From Clostridium_AD sp050717535 (GTDB taxonomy: Bacteria; Bacillota; Clostridia; Clostridiales; Clostridiaceae), in assembly GCF_050717535.1 (NCBI RefSeq), contig NZ_JBOITM010000041.1, positions 124,001-188,000 on the forward strand: DNA of 64,000 bases. Direction: 5' to 3'. Each line of letters starts with the position of its first letter. Position 1 is the first letter of the stretch. Below, one piece after another: positions 1 through 8,157 of this stretch. The notes below the pieces were generated by a model. The model had not been told where the DNA came from, ran no database searches, and saw nothing but the letters and a program-made list of their open reading frames with translations. The position numbers were made by a program, and so were the translations under genes.

Positions 1-1024
1 TCATTTCATATTGGCTAAATTTCCAACCGGCCATTTTGTCGCTGGTATCTATTTTTACTCTAGCTATTTTTGATAGGGTGTTTTTAAGCTCTGTTGCTTT
101 TTCAATCACACCCTCCTTATGCTGTGCAATTGGAATTATCATAAGTTGAATAGGGGCTATTGCTGGTGGTAATACTAATCCACTATCGTCACCATGAACC
201 ATAATTATAGCACCTATAATTCTTGTGCTCATTCCCCAAGAAGTTTGGTGAACGTATTCTAACTTACCTGTTTTATCAGTATACTGAATGTTAAAGGCTC
301 TGGCAAAACCATCTCCAAAGTTATGTGAAGTTCCACATTGTAGCGCTTTACCATCATGCATTAAGCTCTCAATTGTATAAGTATGCTTCGCACCTGCAAA
401 TTTTTCTTTTTCTGTCTTTTGACCTTTTATAACTGGAATGGCAAGGGTTTCTTCACAAAAAGTTGCATATACATTAAGCATTTTAAGAGTTTCTTCTTGA
501 GATTCCTCTGCAGTTGCATGAGCTGTATGTCCTTCTTGCCATAGGAACTCTAAAGTCCTAAGAAAAGGTCTTGTAGTTTTTTCCCATCTTACTACAGAAC
601 ACCATTGATTGTATAATTTAGGAAGATCATTGTAAGATTGAATTATCTTTGCATAGTGATCGCAAAATAATGTTTCAGAAGTAGGCCTAACGCAAAGTCT
701 CTCTTGTAACAGTTCGTTACCACCGTGTGTTACCCAAGCAACCTCAGGTGCGAAACCTTTAACATGATCTGCTTCTTTTTGTAGTAGACTCTCAGGGATG
801 AACATTGGCATATATACATTTTCGTGATCTGTATCTTTAAACATTTGATCTAGGGTCTTTTGGATATTTTCCCAGATAGCATAACCATAAGGACGGATTA
901 CCATGCAACCTCTTATGCTTGCATAATCTGCAAGTTCAGCTTTTTTTACAATATCTGTATACCATTGTGCAAAATCCTCATCCATAGCGGTAATAGATTC
1001 TACTAATTTCTTATTTTTTCCCAT
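1..1024 (-). CDS. proS: Prolyl-tRNA synthetase, 5' part (cut by window edge)
   Basis: Charges tRNA-Pro with proline in the cytoplasm. About 341 codons are present, starting MGKNKKLVESITAMDED at 1024. Seen: class II synthetase motif 2 around RWEKTTRPFLRTLEFLWQEGHTAHAT-like residues (RTLEFLWQEGH), and the PYGYAIWE segment near residue 45. The product resembles the short eukaryote/archaea-like ProS of about 480 residues rather than the long bacterial form, because no editing insertion follows motif 2. Roughly the last 140 residues, including motif 3, lie outside the window. A Shine-Dalgarno GAGGAGAAC precedes the ATG. The proline T-box immediately upstream supports the assignment. Confidence 0.95.
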   Translation of the reverse strand, partial: MGKNKKLVESITAMDEDFAQWYTDIVKKAELADYASIRGCMVIRPYGYAIWENIQKTLDQMFKDTDHENVYMPMFIPESLLQKEADHVKGFAPEVAWVTHGGNELLQERLCVRPTSETLFCDHYAKIIQSYNDLPKLYNQWCSVVRWEKTTRPFLRTLEFLWQEGHTAHATAEESQEETLKMLNVYATFCEETLAIPVIKGQKTEKEKFAGAKHTYTIESLMHDGKALQCGTSHNFGDGFARAFNIQYTDKTGKLEYVHQTSWGMSTRIIGAIIMVHGDDSGLVLPPAIAPIQLMIIPIAQHKEGVIEKATELKNTLSKIARVKIDTSDKMAGWKFSQYEM

Positions 1025-1069
1025 AATTGTTCTCCTCTCATTTAATATAATTTATAAAAATGAATACAA

Positions 1070-1345
1070 AAAAAACTCCATCCCTAAAAGGGACCGAGTA
1101 TTATCGGTGGTACCACCCTAGTTGATATAACAAAATATCCACTCAGTTTCTATGTAACGGTAGAAAGCCGCTGTAACTTACTGCAAAAAAAACATTTCGT
1201 ACAGAACTCCAAGGCGGGTTCAAAATGATCTTTTGAAAATCTTACACCAATGATTTTCTCGCTGTGAAAAGATTCCATTTTTACTAATCCTTTTCTTTGA
1301 ATTGGGTATATTCAGTTTTAACAGCAGTTCAATTTATACTTTAAA
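1070..1345 (-). promoter_or_regulatory. T-box leader (proline) of proS, with terminator
   Basis: On the minus strand the conserved T-box AGGGTGGTACCACCG lies at 1119-1105 and is followed by a terminator hairpin (1100-1073, arms ACTCGGTCCC and GGGATGGAGT with a two-base mismatch) and a run of eight T. The candidate specifier is CCC (complement of 1216-1218) in the context GAACCCGCCTTGGAGTT; aligning it with the cysteine T-box at 18360 puts TGC at the same position. Uncharged tRNA-Pro should stabilise the antiterminator and allow proS expression. Confidence 0.93.
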
Positions 1346-1349
1346 ATTA

Positions 1350-1378
1350 ATCATAGAATAAAAATAATCATATGTCAA
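1350..1378 (-). promoter_or_regulatory. Sigma-A type promoter of the proS T-box transcript
   Basis: Reading the minus strand: TTGACA (1378-1373), 17-bp spacer, TATGAT (1355-1350). It lies just upstream of the T-box leader, with a start expected near 1343. Confidence 0.8.
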
Positions 1379-1589
1379 GACTATTTTATCTCAATTAGGA
1401 GTTTTGAGATTTTAGAATGAAATTAATTAAATATATTTAAATAAGTGTATGTGATACTAAAAACAGAGAAAAATACCTAGAGAAAGAGAAAATAATGATG
1501 GTTTTTATATAATTAAGAGTTTCTGTATGTTATTTTAAATAAAGCAAGTATAATGAAATTAGTAGAGAAATAATAAAGAAGGTGAAAAA

Positions 1590-3386
1590 TTGGCAATCAC
1601 GGAACTATTCTATAATGTTAAAGAGATAATGAATAAAGAATTTATAAAAGTTAATGCAAATGAAAGCATCAAGGATGCCTTAAACAAAATGATTGAAACA
1701 AATAAAGATGAAGTTCTAGTAGTGGACCAGGCAGATGTTCTCATTGGAGTTTTTACCAGGAAAGATATAGCTAAGATTAAAAAAAATAAAAATATATCTT
1801 TTGAAGAAAAGGTTATAAAATATATGAACAAAAATGTGGTTACAATAAATATGAAGGCTTCTGCAAGAGTTGCAAGAAATTTAATGATTGAGAACGGAAT
1901 AGGAAGATTGCCAGTAATTGAAAATGGTGTAATTAGAGGTGTAATTACAAGCAATAATATAAGAGATACTTTCTATCTTAAGCTGGATGGAATGTTTGAT
2001 CTTCAAAATAATATAATTGATAATTTGCATGAAGCAGTATGTATATGTAGTTATATGGGAATAGTAAACTATTGGAATAAAAGTGCAGAACAACTCTATG
2101 GTGTAAAGGCTGACAATATAATTGGAAAACATATTGATTCTTTTTTCCCTAATGCTATGATTTCAAAAACCTTAAAAGATGGGAAACGAAGGGATAACAT
2201 AAAGAATGAACCTGTTAAAGGAAAATTTGTTATTTTGAGTGCTGTTCCCATATATAATAGAAAAGGGGAGTTTGTAGCTGTTGTATCTACAGACCGAGAT
2301 GTGACTGAAGTCACAAAACTTGCAAATCAATTAGAAACAGAAAAAAAGAAAGTTAAATTATTGGAGATTGCATACAAAAGGGAAATTGCTGCAAACTATA
2401 ACTTTTCTTCAATTATAGGCAAAAATAAAAAGATAATTGAAGCTATTGCAATGTCACAAAAGGTAGCGCAAAGTTCTGCTAGTATACTAATTACTGGAGA
2501 GAGTGGTACAGGAAAAGAGATTTTTGCAAGAGCAATTCATGAGGCTAGCGGTAGAACAGGTAATTTTGTAGCAGTTAATTGTAGTGCGATTCCCGAACAA
2601 TTAATTGAAAGTGAAGTTTTTGGATATGTTGAAGGGGCTTTTACGGGAGCTATTAGAAAGGGGAAAATAGGAAAATTCGAATTAGCTAACAATGGCACTT
2701 TGTTTTTAGATGAAATTGGGGATATGCCACTAGAGATGCAAGCAAAGTTTCTAAGGGTGCTGCAAGATGGCATAGTATACCGATTGGGAAGTGAGAAGGG
2801 AGTTATTACGGATACAAGGATTATTGCGGCTACCAATAGAAATTTAAATGATTTAATAAAGGATAAAAAATTTAGAGATGATTTATATTATAGGTTTGCT
2901 GTTGTTCAAATTGATTTACCGCCACTTAGAGAGCGAAAAGAAGATATAAGAGAATTGGTAGATATATTTATAAAGCAAATAGCTAAAAAAGAAAATATAG
3001 ACATAAACAGCATAGATGAAAAAATATATCCACTGCTTTTTAAGTGCAAATGGGAAGGAAATATTAGAGAACTGAAAAACGTAATACAAAGGATGATTGT
3101 ACTTTCAAATGAAGGAGAAATAACATTAGATACTCTCCCGGAATATATTTTAAACAATGGAGAAGATAAAAGAGAGGGTATCTCACAGGTGAAAGATTAT
3201 GCAGGTTTGGAGCGAGAGCAAGATAAATATGATTTGGTGAAAATTTTGCAACGCGTAGAAAGAAGCACCATAATAGAGGTTTTATTATCCGTGGGTGGAA
3301 ACAAACAGAAAGCTGCAAAGATATTAAATTTAAAGCGAAGCACTTTGTATTATAAATTAAATCAATATGGTCTTTTAGAAAAATAA
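1590..3386 (+). CDS. prdR: Sigma-54-dependent activator of proline reductase operon (PrdR-like)
   Basis: Enhancer-binding protein expected to activate the prd operon in the presence of proline. The 598 residues hold two CBS domains (about 10-65 and 75-130), a PAS domain (about 135-245), a sigma-54 AAA+ ATPase (about 275-510) with Walker A GESGTGKE (303-310), GAFTGA (349-354) and Walker B LFLDEIGD (371-378), and a C-terminal Fis-type helix-turn-helix (about 565-595). GAFTGA is the loop that contacts sigma-54. The start is TTG, chosen for the Shine-Dalgarno AGAAGGTG a few bases upstream. A TATAAT at 1549-1554 may be its own -10; no convincing -35 is seen. The gene directly precedes a sigma-54 promoter and prdC, which is why PrdR is chosen over other activators. 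The CBS pair suggests an adenosine-nucleotide input as well as a PAS input; this is inference. Confidence 0.9.
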   Translation: MAITELFYNVKEIMNKEFIKVNANESIKDALNKMIETNKDEVLVVDQADVLIGVFTRKDIAKIKKNKNISFEEKVIKYMNKNVVTINMKASARVARNLMIENGIGRLPVIENGVIRGVITSNNIRDTFYLKLDGMFDLQNNIIDNLHEAVCICSYMGIVNYWNKSAEQLYGVKADNIIGKHIDSFFPNAMISKTLKDGKRRDNIKNEPVKGKFVILSAVPIYNRKGEFVAVVSTDRDVTEVTKLANQLETEKKKVKLLEIAYKREIAANYNFSSIIGKNKKIIEAIAMSQKVAQSSASILITGESGTGKEIFARAIHEASGRTGNFVAVNCSAIPEQLIESEVFGYVEGAFTGAIRKGKIGKFELANNGTLFLDEIGDMPLEMQAKFLRVLQDGIVYRLGSEKGVITDTRIIAATNRNLNDLIKDKKFRDDLYYRFAVVQIDLPPLRERKEDIRELVDIFIKQIAKKENIDINSIDEKIYPLLFKCKWEGNIRELKNVIQRMIVLSNEGEITLDTLPEYILNNGEDKREGISQVKDYAGLEREQDKYDLVKILQRVERSTIIEVLLSVGGNKQKAAKILNLKRSTLYYKLNQYGLLEK

Positions 3387-3391
3387 AACTA

Positions 3392-3433
3392 TAGTGTCAG
3401 AAAATTGACTGATTTGTCTGTTTTCTGACACTA
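3392..3433. promoter_or_regulatory. Perfect 13-bp inverted repeat, candidate PrdR enhancer site
   Basis: TAGTGTCAGAAAA (3392-3404) and TTTTCTGACACTA (3421-3433) are exact reverse complements separated by 16 bp. No T-run follows, so it is a poor terminator for prdR. It lies about 180 bp upstream of the sigma-54 -24 element, a usual distance for enhancer sites. A transcript hairpin after prdR is the alternative. Confidence 0.55.
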
Positions 3434-3481
3434 ATAACGTTATCTTAAACCTTGCAAATGGTAATTAAAAGTAATAAAGTA

Positions 3482-3516
3482 AAAAAAAGTGTCAAAAAAG
3501 CATACACTTTTTTTAT
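3482..3516 (+). terminator. Probable terminator after prdR
   Basis: AAAAAAAGTGT (3482-3492) pairs with ACACTTTTTTT (3504-3514). The 3' arm doubles as the T-run. It shares GTGTCA with the 13-bp inverted repeat upstream, so a regulator-binding role cannot be excluded. Confidence 0.55.
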
Positions 3517-3592
3517 TTAAAGAAATAAAAATGTGAATTTAAAATATCTATAGACCGGCAAAGCAGTATTTGCAACATCTATGGGTTAATTG

Positions 3593-3606
3593 TGAAAACG
3601 GTAACA
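3593..3606 (+). promoter_or_regulatory. cre-like box (CcpA) next to the prd promoter
   Basis: TGAAAACGGTAACA matches the Gram-positive cre consensus TGWAANCGNTNWCA at every fixed position. It ends 3 bp before the -24 element of the sigma-54 promoter, so bound CcpA would block sigma-54 polymerase. Catabolite repression of proline reductase is reported in Clostridioides difficile; its mechanism here is inferred. Confidence 0.65.
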
Positions 3607-3609
3607 AAT

Positions 3610-3625
3610 TGGCACGAAAATTGCT
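3610..3625 (+). promoter_or_regulatory. Sigma-54 promoter of the prd operon
   Basis: TGGCAC (3610-3615), 5 bp, TTGCT (3621-3625), which matches the -24/-12 consensus. The Shine-Dalgarno and ATG of prdC follow within 40 bp. The adjacent prdR supplies a matching activator. Confidence 0.9.
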
Positions 3626-3663
3626 TATATTTAAAACAAGAGAAATAATATGGAGGTGGTTTT

Positions 3664-4968
3664 ATGTCAACGACCTATAGATTTCCGCTTAAAATGCATG
3701 TAGGTGCACCTTCTACTGCAATTGTAAAAGAAGGTCAAACTATAAAAAGAGGAGAATGCATTGCAAACCCAAAAGGACTAGGTGCTAAAATTCATTCTAG
3801 TGTCACTGGGAAAGTATCTAAAATTACAGAAAATGAAATCTTTATTTTAGCTGATGACAATCAAGGTACGGACTATATAAGAATCAAAAAATGTTCAAAG
3901 ATAGAAGAAACTGCATATGAAGCAGGTATCGTTGGTGCAGGTGGGGCTGGATTTCCTACTCATATTAAATTAAAATCACAAATTCCAGATGGATATGTAA
4001 TTGCAAATTGTGTTGAATGTGAACCAGCATTACATCACAATATGAAAGTTTTAGAAAATAATCCACAAGTTGTAATTAAAGGACTAAGATATGCTATGAG
4101 TGCAACAGGGGCTCCAAAGGGCTATATTGCAATTAAGGCAAAAAATAAAAATGCTATTGCATCACTTAAAAAAGCACTCTCTACAGATTTAGATATAGAA
4201 GTAAAAGAGTTAAGAGACATGTACCCAATGGGCGAGGAAAGAGCAATGATTCATGAAATATTTGGAACCTGGCTGAGTCCTGACCAATTACCATTTGAAG
4301 CAAAATGTGTTGTTTTAAATGGAGAAACACTAGAAAATCTAACAAATGCTATAGAAGAAGGAAAACCAGTTATAGATAAAGATGTTACAATAGTTGGAAA
4401 ACTAAAAAGTGGAAATGAAAGTCATGTTTTCTTACAAGTGCCTGTAGGAACTTCAGTTAAACAATTAATTGAAAAAGCTGGCGGTATTGACGGAGCATAC
4501 GGCGAAATAATAATTGGTGGACCATATACAGGCAAGTCTGAAGACATAGAAAGCGCAGTTGTTACAAAAACTTCAGGTGGGGCAATTGTTACTATACCAT
4601 TTCCCAAATATGAAGGGTCAATAGGATTGCTAGTATGTGCTTGCGCTGCAGATGAAGCGAGACTTAGAGATGTTGCAGAAAAAATGCATTCAAAAGTAGT
4701 TGGAGTGGCAACTTGTAAGAATGTAGTTGTGGTAAGAGGTTTAAACAAATGCTTAACACCAGGACATTGTCCAGGTCAAGCAGAGGCTATTCTTTACCTT
4801 AAAAAACAAGGGGCAAAAAGAATATTAATAGCAAACTGTAGTGATTGCTCAAATACAGTGATGTGTATAGCTCCGAAAATGGGGATTTCGGTATACCACC
4901 ACACAGACCACGTATTTAGAACCATAGATTATCCACTTACAAGAAGATTACCAATGGACGATAAGTAA
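3664..4968 (+). CDS. prdC: Proline reductase-associated electron transfer protein PrdC (RnfC-like)
   Basis: Thought to pass electrons to proline reductase. The 434 residues begin with an RnfC-type barrel-sandwich segment (about 5-55), followed by a glycine-rich flavin/nucleotide segment GIVGAGGAGFPTHIKL (about residues 88-103) and an SLBB-like domain (about 240-300). The double [4Fe-4S] ferredoxin motif of true RnfC is absent. Cysteines cluster in the C-terminal third, including CLTPGHCPGQ and NCSDCSNTVMC; no in-frame UGA occurs, although some PrdC homologues are described as selenoproteins. Strong Shine-Dalgarno GGAGGTGG; first gene after the sigma-54 promoter. Confidence 0.92.
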   Translation: MSTTYRFPLKMHVGAPSTAIVKEGQTIKRGECIANPKGLGAKIHSSVTGKVSKITENEIFILADDNQGTDYIRIKKCSKIEETAYEAGIVGAGGAGFPTHIKLKSQIPDGYVIANCVECEPALHHNMKVLENNPQVVIKGLRYAMSATGAPKGYIAIKAKNKNAIASLKKALSTDLDIEVKELRDMYPMGEERAMIHEIFGTWLSPDQLPFEAKCVVLNGETLENLTNAIEEGKPVIDKDVTIVGKLKSGNESHVFLQVPVGTSVKQLIEKAGGIDGAYGEIIIGGPYTGKSEDIESAVVTKTSGGAIVTIPFPKYEGSIGLLVCACAADEARLRDVAEKMHSKVVGVATCKNVVVVRGLNKCLTPGHCPGQAEAILYLKKQGAKRILIANCSDCSNTVMCIAPKMGISVYHHTDHVFRTIDYPLTRRLPMDDK

Positions 4969-4990
4969 AAAATATGAGGAGGTTATGTTC

Positions 4991-7096
4991 ATGTCAATGA
5001 GTGATGAACACGCAGCAGAGTTTAAAGATGAAGTTGCAGTTGTATGTTGTAGAACAGAAGAAGGAACAATTCTTACCGCGGCTAATTTAGAAGACCCAAC
5101 CATATTTCCAGATTTAGTGGATTCAGGACTGTTAAAAATACCTGCAAACTGTTTGAAAATAGGTCAGGTTATAGGAGCGAAACTTATTAAGACGATTGAT
5201 TCACTAGTGCCACTGACACCAGAAATAGTAGAGGGTTTAATTGCTATTGCAGAAGATAAAAAAATGGTAGAAGTAACTCAAGGTGATGAAAGGGCGGTAT
5301 TAAAGGTTAATAAAAGTTCAGGAGATGTTATTGCTGCTGAAGATTTGGAAAATCCAATGAATTTTGATAAATTACAAGACTCTTTGCTTATAAAATTGGA
5401 TGATTCAGTTTTGAGCAGAAGCGCAGTAATTGGGTCAACTTTAAAAGTAGATGTAGTTGCTTTAACTCCTATAACGAAAGGTATGTTAGAAGGATTCGAG
5501 GAGGAAGTATTTATGAAGGCTGAAGGTGAAGCACCAGTAATGTCATCTGTTGTATATGGTGGAATATTAAAGATTAAGATAGCAGAAGGTAAAGGTATTG
5601 ATATAGAGATTCCTCTTAATTCATTTGGACAAAATACAGCTCAAGCTGTAGAAACTGTAAAAACAGCAACTGCTGGAATAGCTAAAGAAGCTATAAAAGA
5701 AAGTGTGACCCCGGAAATAAAATTGGAAGATAAAATTGTAAGAGAGCTTGTTAAAAAGCACTTTAAAATAGAAGAAGTTAAATTTGGGCCTGTTACAAAA
5801 ATTGAAGGAACAGCGCTTTATATTAGAGAAAATATCTGTGTAGATGCTTTAAAAATTAGTGAACTTGTTACAGATATAAAAATAGATATAATCACACCAG
5901 ATAAGTACAACACGTATAGTGAAACAATTATGGATGTACAGCCAATTGCGACAAAAGAAGGAGAACATAAATTAGGGCAAGGAGTAACAAGAGTATTAGA
6001 TGGTGTTATCGTTATGGTCACCGGAACAGATGAAAATGGAGTGCAAATTGGAGAATTTGGTTCTTCAGAAGGCATTTTAGAAGAAAATATTATGTGGGGA
6101 AGACCAGGCGCACCAGATAAAGGTGATATATTTATTAAGACGCAGGTTACAATCCTAGCGGGATTAAATATGGAAAGACCAGGTCCTTTTGCTGCACATA
6201 AAGCAACAGACATGATCACACAAGAAATAAGAGAAGCACTAAAGAAGTTAGATGAATCTTTAGTAGTAGATAGTGAGAAATTTACTCAATTCAGAAGAAC
6301 GGGTAGAAAGAAAATAGTAGTAGTAAAAGAGATCATGGGTCAAGGTGCAATGCATGATAATTTAATTCTTCCAGTAGAACCAGTTGGAATACTTGGTGGA
6401 AAACCAAACGTTGACCTTGGAAATTTACCAATTGTATTTTCACCACTAGAGGTGTTAGATGGCGGAATTCATTCATTATGCTGTATAGGACCTGCATCTA
6501 AAGAGTGTTCAAGACATTACTGGAGAGAGCCACTGGTTATAGCGGCAATGAATGATCCTGAAGTTGATCTTTGTGGAATTGTATTAGTAGGAAGTCCACA
6601 AATTAACAGTGAAAAGTTTTATGTATCTGAAAGGCTTGGGATGACTATTGAAACAATGGATGTTGCAGGTGCAATTGTTACAACAGAGGGATTTGGTAAT
6701 AACCATATTGACTTTGCTAGTCATATTGAGCAAATAGGTATGCGTGGAATTGGTGTTGTTGGAATGTCTTTCTGCGGAGTACAAGGAGCGTTAGTTGTTG
6801 GTAATAAGTACACTAAGTACATGGTTGACAACAATAAATCAGAAGCAGGAATTGAAAATGAAGTGTTAGGATGTAATACACTTTGCAAAGAAGATGCACT
6901 TAGAGCGCTTTCAATGCTTAAAACTGCAATTGCAGGAGAAGAAGTAGTGGCAGCAGAAAGACATTGGAATCCAAATGTTAAGGAAAACAATCTTGAAGCT
7001 GTTGAGAAAACATATGCGCTTTCTATTGAAAGAGTAGAGAATGAAACTTCAATTCCAGAAAGTAAAAAAAGATTAGAAAAATATTCAACAAAGTAA
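4991..7096 (+). CDS. prdA: D-proline reductase proprotein PrdA
   Basis: Proprotein of the catalytic pyruvoyl-containing subunit of D-proline reductase, which reduces D-proline to 5-aminovalerate. The protein has 701 residues. The family is known to be cut at a conserved cysteine that becomes the pyruvoyl group; here the site is the Cys-Cys pair at codons 6479-6484 in SLCCIGPASKE. The N-terminal third has two related segments (NLEDPTIFPDLVDSG and DLENPMNFDKLQDS). Residues after about 260 match PrdD plus PrdE, so those two genes are paralogous to this part. An ATG at 4985 is only 2 bases from the GAGGAGG ribosome site; the ATG at 4991 has an 8-base spacing and gives the MSMSDEHA start typical of the family, so 4991 is preferred. 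Confidence 0.93.
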   Translation: MSMSDEHAAEFKDEVAVVCCRTEEGTILTAANLEDPTIFPDLVDSGLLKIPANCLKIGQVIGAKLIKTIDSLVPLTPEIVEGLIAIAEDKKMVEVTQGDERAVLKVNKSSGDVIAAEDLENPMNFDKLQDSLLIKLDDSVLSRSAVIGSTLKVDVVALTPITKGMLEGFEEEVFMKAEGEAPVMSSVVYGGILKIKIAEGKGIDIEIPLNSFGQNTAQAVETVKTATAGIAKEAIKESVTPEIKLEDKIVRELVKKHFKIEEVKFGPVTKIEGTALYIRENICVDALKISELVTDIKIDIITPDKYNTYSETIMDVQPIATKEGEHKLGQGVTRVLDGVIVMVTGTDENGVQIGEFGSSEGILEENIMWGRPGAPDKGDIFIKTQVTILAGLNMERPGPFAAHKATDMITQEIREALKKLDESLVVDSEKFTQFRRTGRKKIVVVKEIMGQGAMHDNLILPVEPVGILGGKPNVDLGNLPIVFSPLEVLDGGIHSLCCIGPASKECSRHYWREPLVIAAMNDPEVDLCGIVLVGSPQINSEKFYVSERLGMTIETMDVAGAIVTTEGFGNNHIDFASHIEQIGMRGIGVVGMSFCGVQGALVVGNKYTKYMVDNNKSEAGIENEVLGCNTLCKEDALRALSMLKTAIAGEEVVAAERHWNPNVKENNLEAVEKTYALSIERVENETSIPESKKRLEKYSTK

Positions 7097-7105
7097 GGAG
7101 ATACA

Positions 7106-7360
7106 ATGAAATACGGCGATAAGATAATAGAAATGTACGGGATTATAGTAGAAAAGCATGATGGCATGGTGTGTATTGATTTAAAAGGAAGATTAGGTTA
7201 TATGAAGATACCAATGAGGATGCTAATTACAGATTATCCTGTGCAGGTAGGTCAAGAAGTGGGTTTTAGAATGAGCTTTATTGAAGTCCTTGCAGAAGAG
7301 CCTAATGAAAAATATGTTAGTAATATAGAAATAAGAAATAGAAAGGAAGGGAAAGCATAA
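7106..7360 (+). CDS. Small conserved protein of the prd operon, function unknown
   Basis: An 84-residue cytoplasmic protein between prdA and prdB with Shine-Dalgarno AAGGAG. No signal peptide, membrane segment or metal motif is visible. The sequence looks like a small beta-rich fold (KIIEMYGIIVEKHDGMVCIDLKGRLGYMKIP). Small genes at this place are found in other clostridial prd operons, so a role in reductase assembly or selenoprotein handling is possible but not shown. Its last base overlaps the A of the prdB ATG, so translation is probably coupled. Confidence 0.8.
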   Translation: MKYGDKIIEMYGIIVEKHDGMVCIDLKGRLGYMKIPMRMLITDYPVQVGQEVGFRMSFIEVLAEEPNEKYVSNIEIRNRKEGKA

Positions 7361-8085
7361 TGAGTTTAACAACTGTTAAAGGTATGCAATCAGAAATATT
7401 TGTACCGATTACACCACCACCAGTTTGGACACCAGTAACAAAACCATTAAATGAAATGAGAGTTGCTTTTGCAACTGCGGCAGGAGTTCATTTAAAATCA
7501 GACAAAAGATTTAATTTAGCAGGAGACTTTACATTTAGAGCAATACCGGGTAATACAAATACTAAGGATTTAATGGTATCTCATGGTGGATATGACAATG
7601 GAGACGTAAATAAAGATATAAATTGTATGTTCCCTATTGATAGACTAAGAGAACTTGCAGCTGAGGGTTTTATAAAAGAAATTGCACCGATGCATTATGG
7701 ATTTATGGGTGGCGGCGGAAACCAAGATAAGTTTAAAAACGAAACTGGTCCCGCTATTGCAAAGTTATTAAAAACTGAAGGTGTAGACGCAGTAGTATTA
7801 ACAGCTGGCTGAGGAACTTGTCACCGTTCTGCTGTACTTGTACAGAGAGCGATAGAGGAGTCAGGGATTCCTACCATAATTATTGCAGCATTACCACCAG
7901 TAGTTAGGCAAGCTGGAACACCAAGAGCGGTTGCACCACTTGTTCCAATGGGAGCAAATGCTGGAGCACCAAACGATAAAGAAATGCAAACAAACATATT
8001 AAAAGCTACGTTATTACAACTTAAAGAAATACCATCAGCTGGTAAAATTGTACCATTACCTTATGAGTATGTAGCAAAAGTATAA
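7360..8085 (+). CDS. prdB: D-proline reductase selenoprotein subunit PrdB (UGA = Sec)
   Basis: Selenocysteine-containing subunit of D-proline reductase. The frame runs 241 codons with one in-frame TGA at 7810-7812 (codon 151) and then continues without interruption to TAA at 8083-8085. The residues after TGA read GTCHRSAVLVQRAIEESG and remain PrdB-like, so TGA encodes selenocysteine in a U-x-x-C motif (U151, C154), as in the known enzyme. A hairpin starting 12 nt downstream is a good SECIS candidate. Gene callers that stop at TGA will report only 150 residues. The host must have selA, selB, selC and selD elsewhere. Confidence 0.95.
7813..7851 (+). promoter_or_regulatory. Candidate SECIS hairpin of prdB
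   Basis: CGTTCT (7825-7830), bulged G, CTGTA (7832-7836), loop CTTG, TACAG (7841-7845), AGAGCG (7846-7851). The 11-bp stem includes one G-U pair and begins 12 nt after the UGA, which is where bacterial SECIS elements sit. Confidence 0.75.
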
Positions 8086-8093
8086 TTAAAAAT

Positions 8094-8130
8094 TAGAAAT
8101 GCATCGAAATTTAAATTCGCGGCATTTCTA
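8094..8130 (+). other. Intercistronic hairpin between prdB and prdD
   Basis: TAGAAATGC (8094-8102) pairs exactly with GCATTTCTA (8122-8130), with an inner CGAA/TTCG pairing. No T-run follows, so it is more likely an mRNA stability or partial-attenuation element than a full terminator. Confidence 0.6.
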
Positions 8131-8157
8131 TATAAAAAATTAAGTGTGGCGACATGT

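Noticed and set aside
4985..4990. ATG at 4985 as start of prdA
   Set aside because: It lies 2 bases after the ribosome site; the ATG at 4991 has proper spacing and the family start.
6721..7167. 148-codon minus-strand frame over prdA
   Set aside because: It is antisense to a clear gene, has no ribosome site or recognisable domain, and reflects codon bias of prdA.
7810..7812. TGA in prdB as a nonsense mutation
   Set aside because: Conserved prdB sequence continues in the same frame, PrdB is an established selenoprotein, and a SECIS-like hairpin follows.
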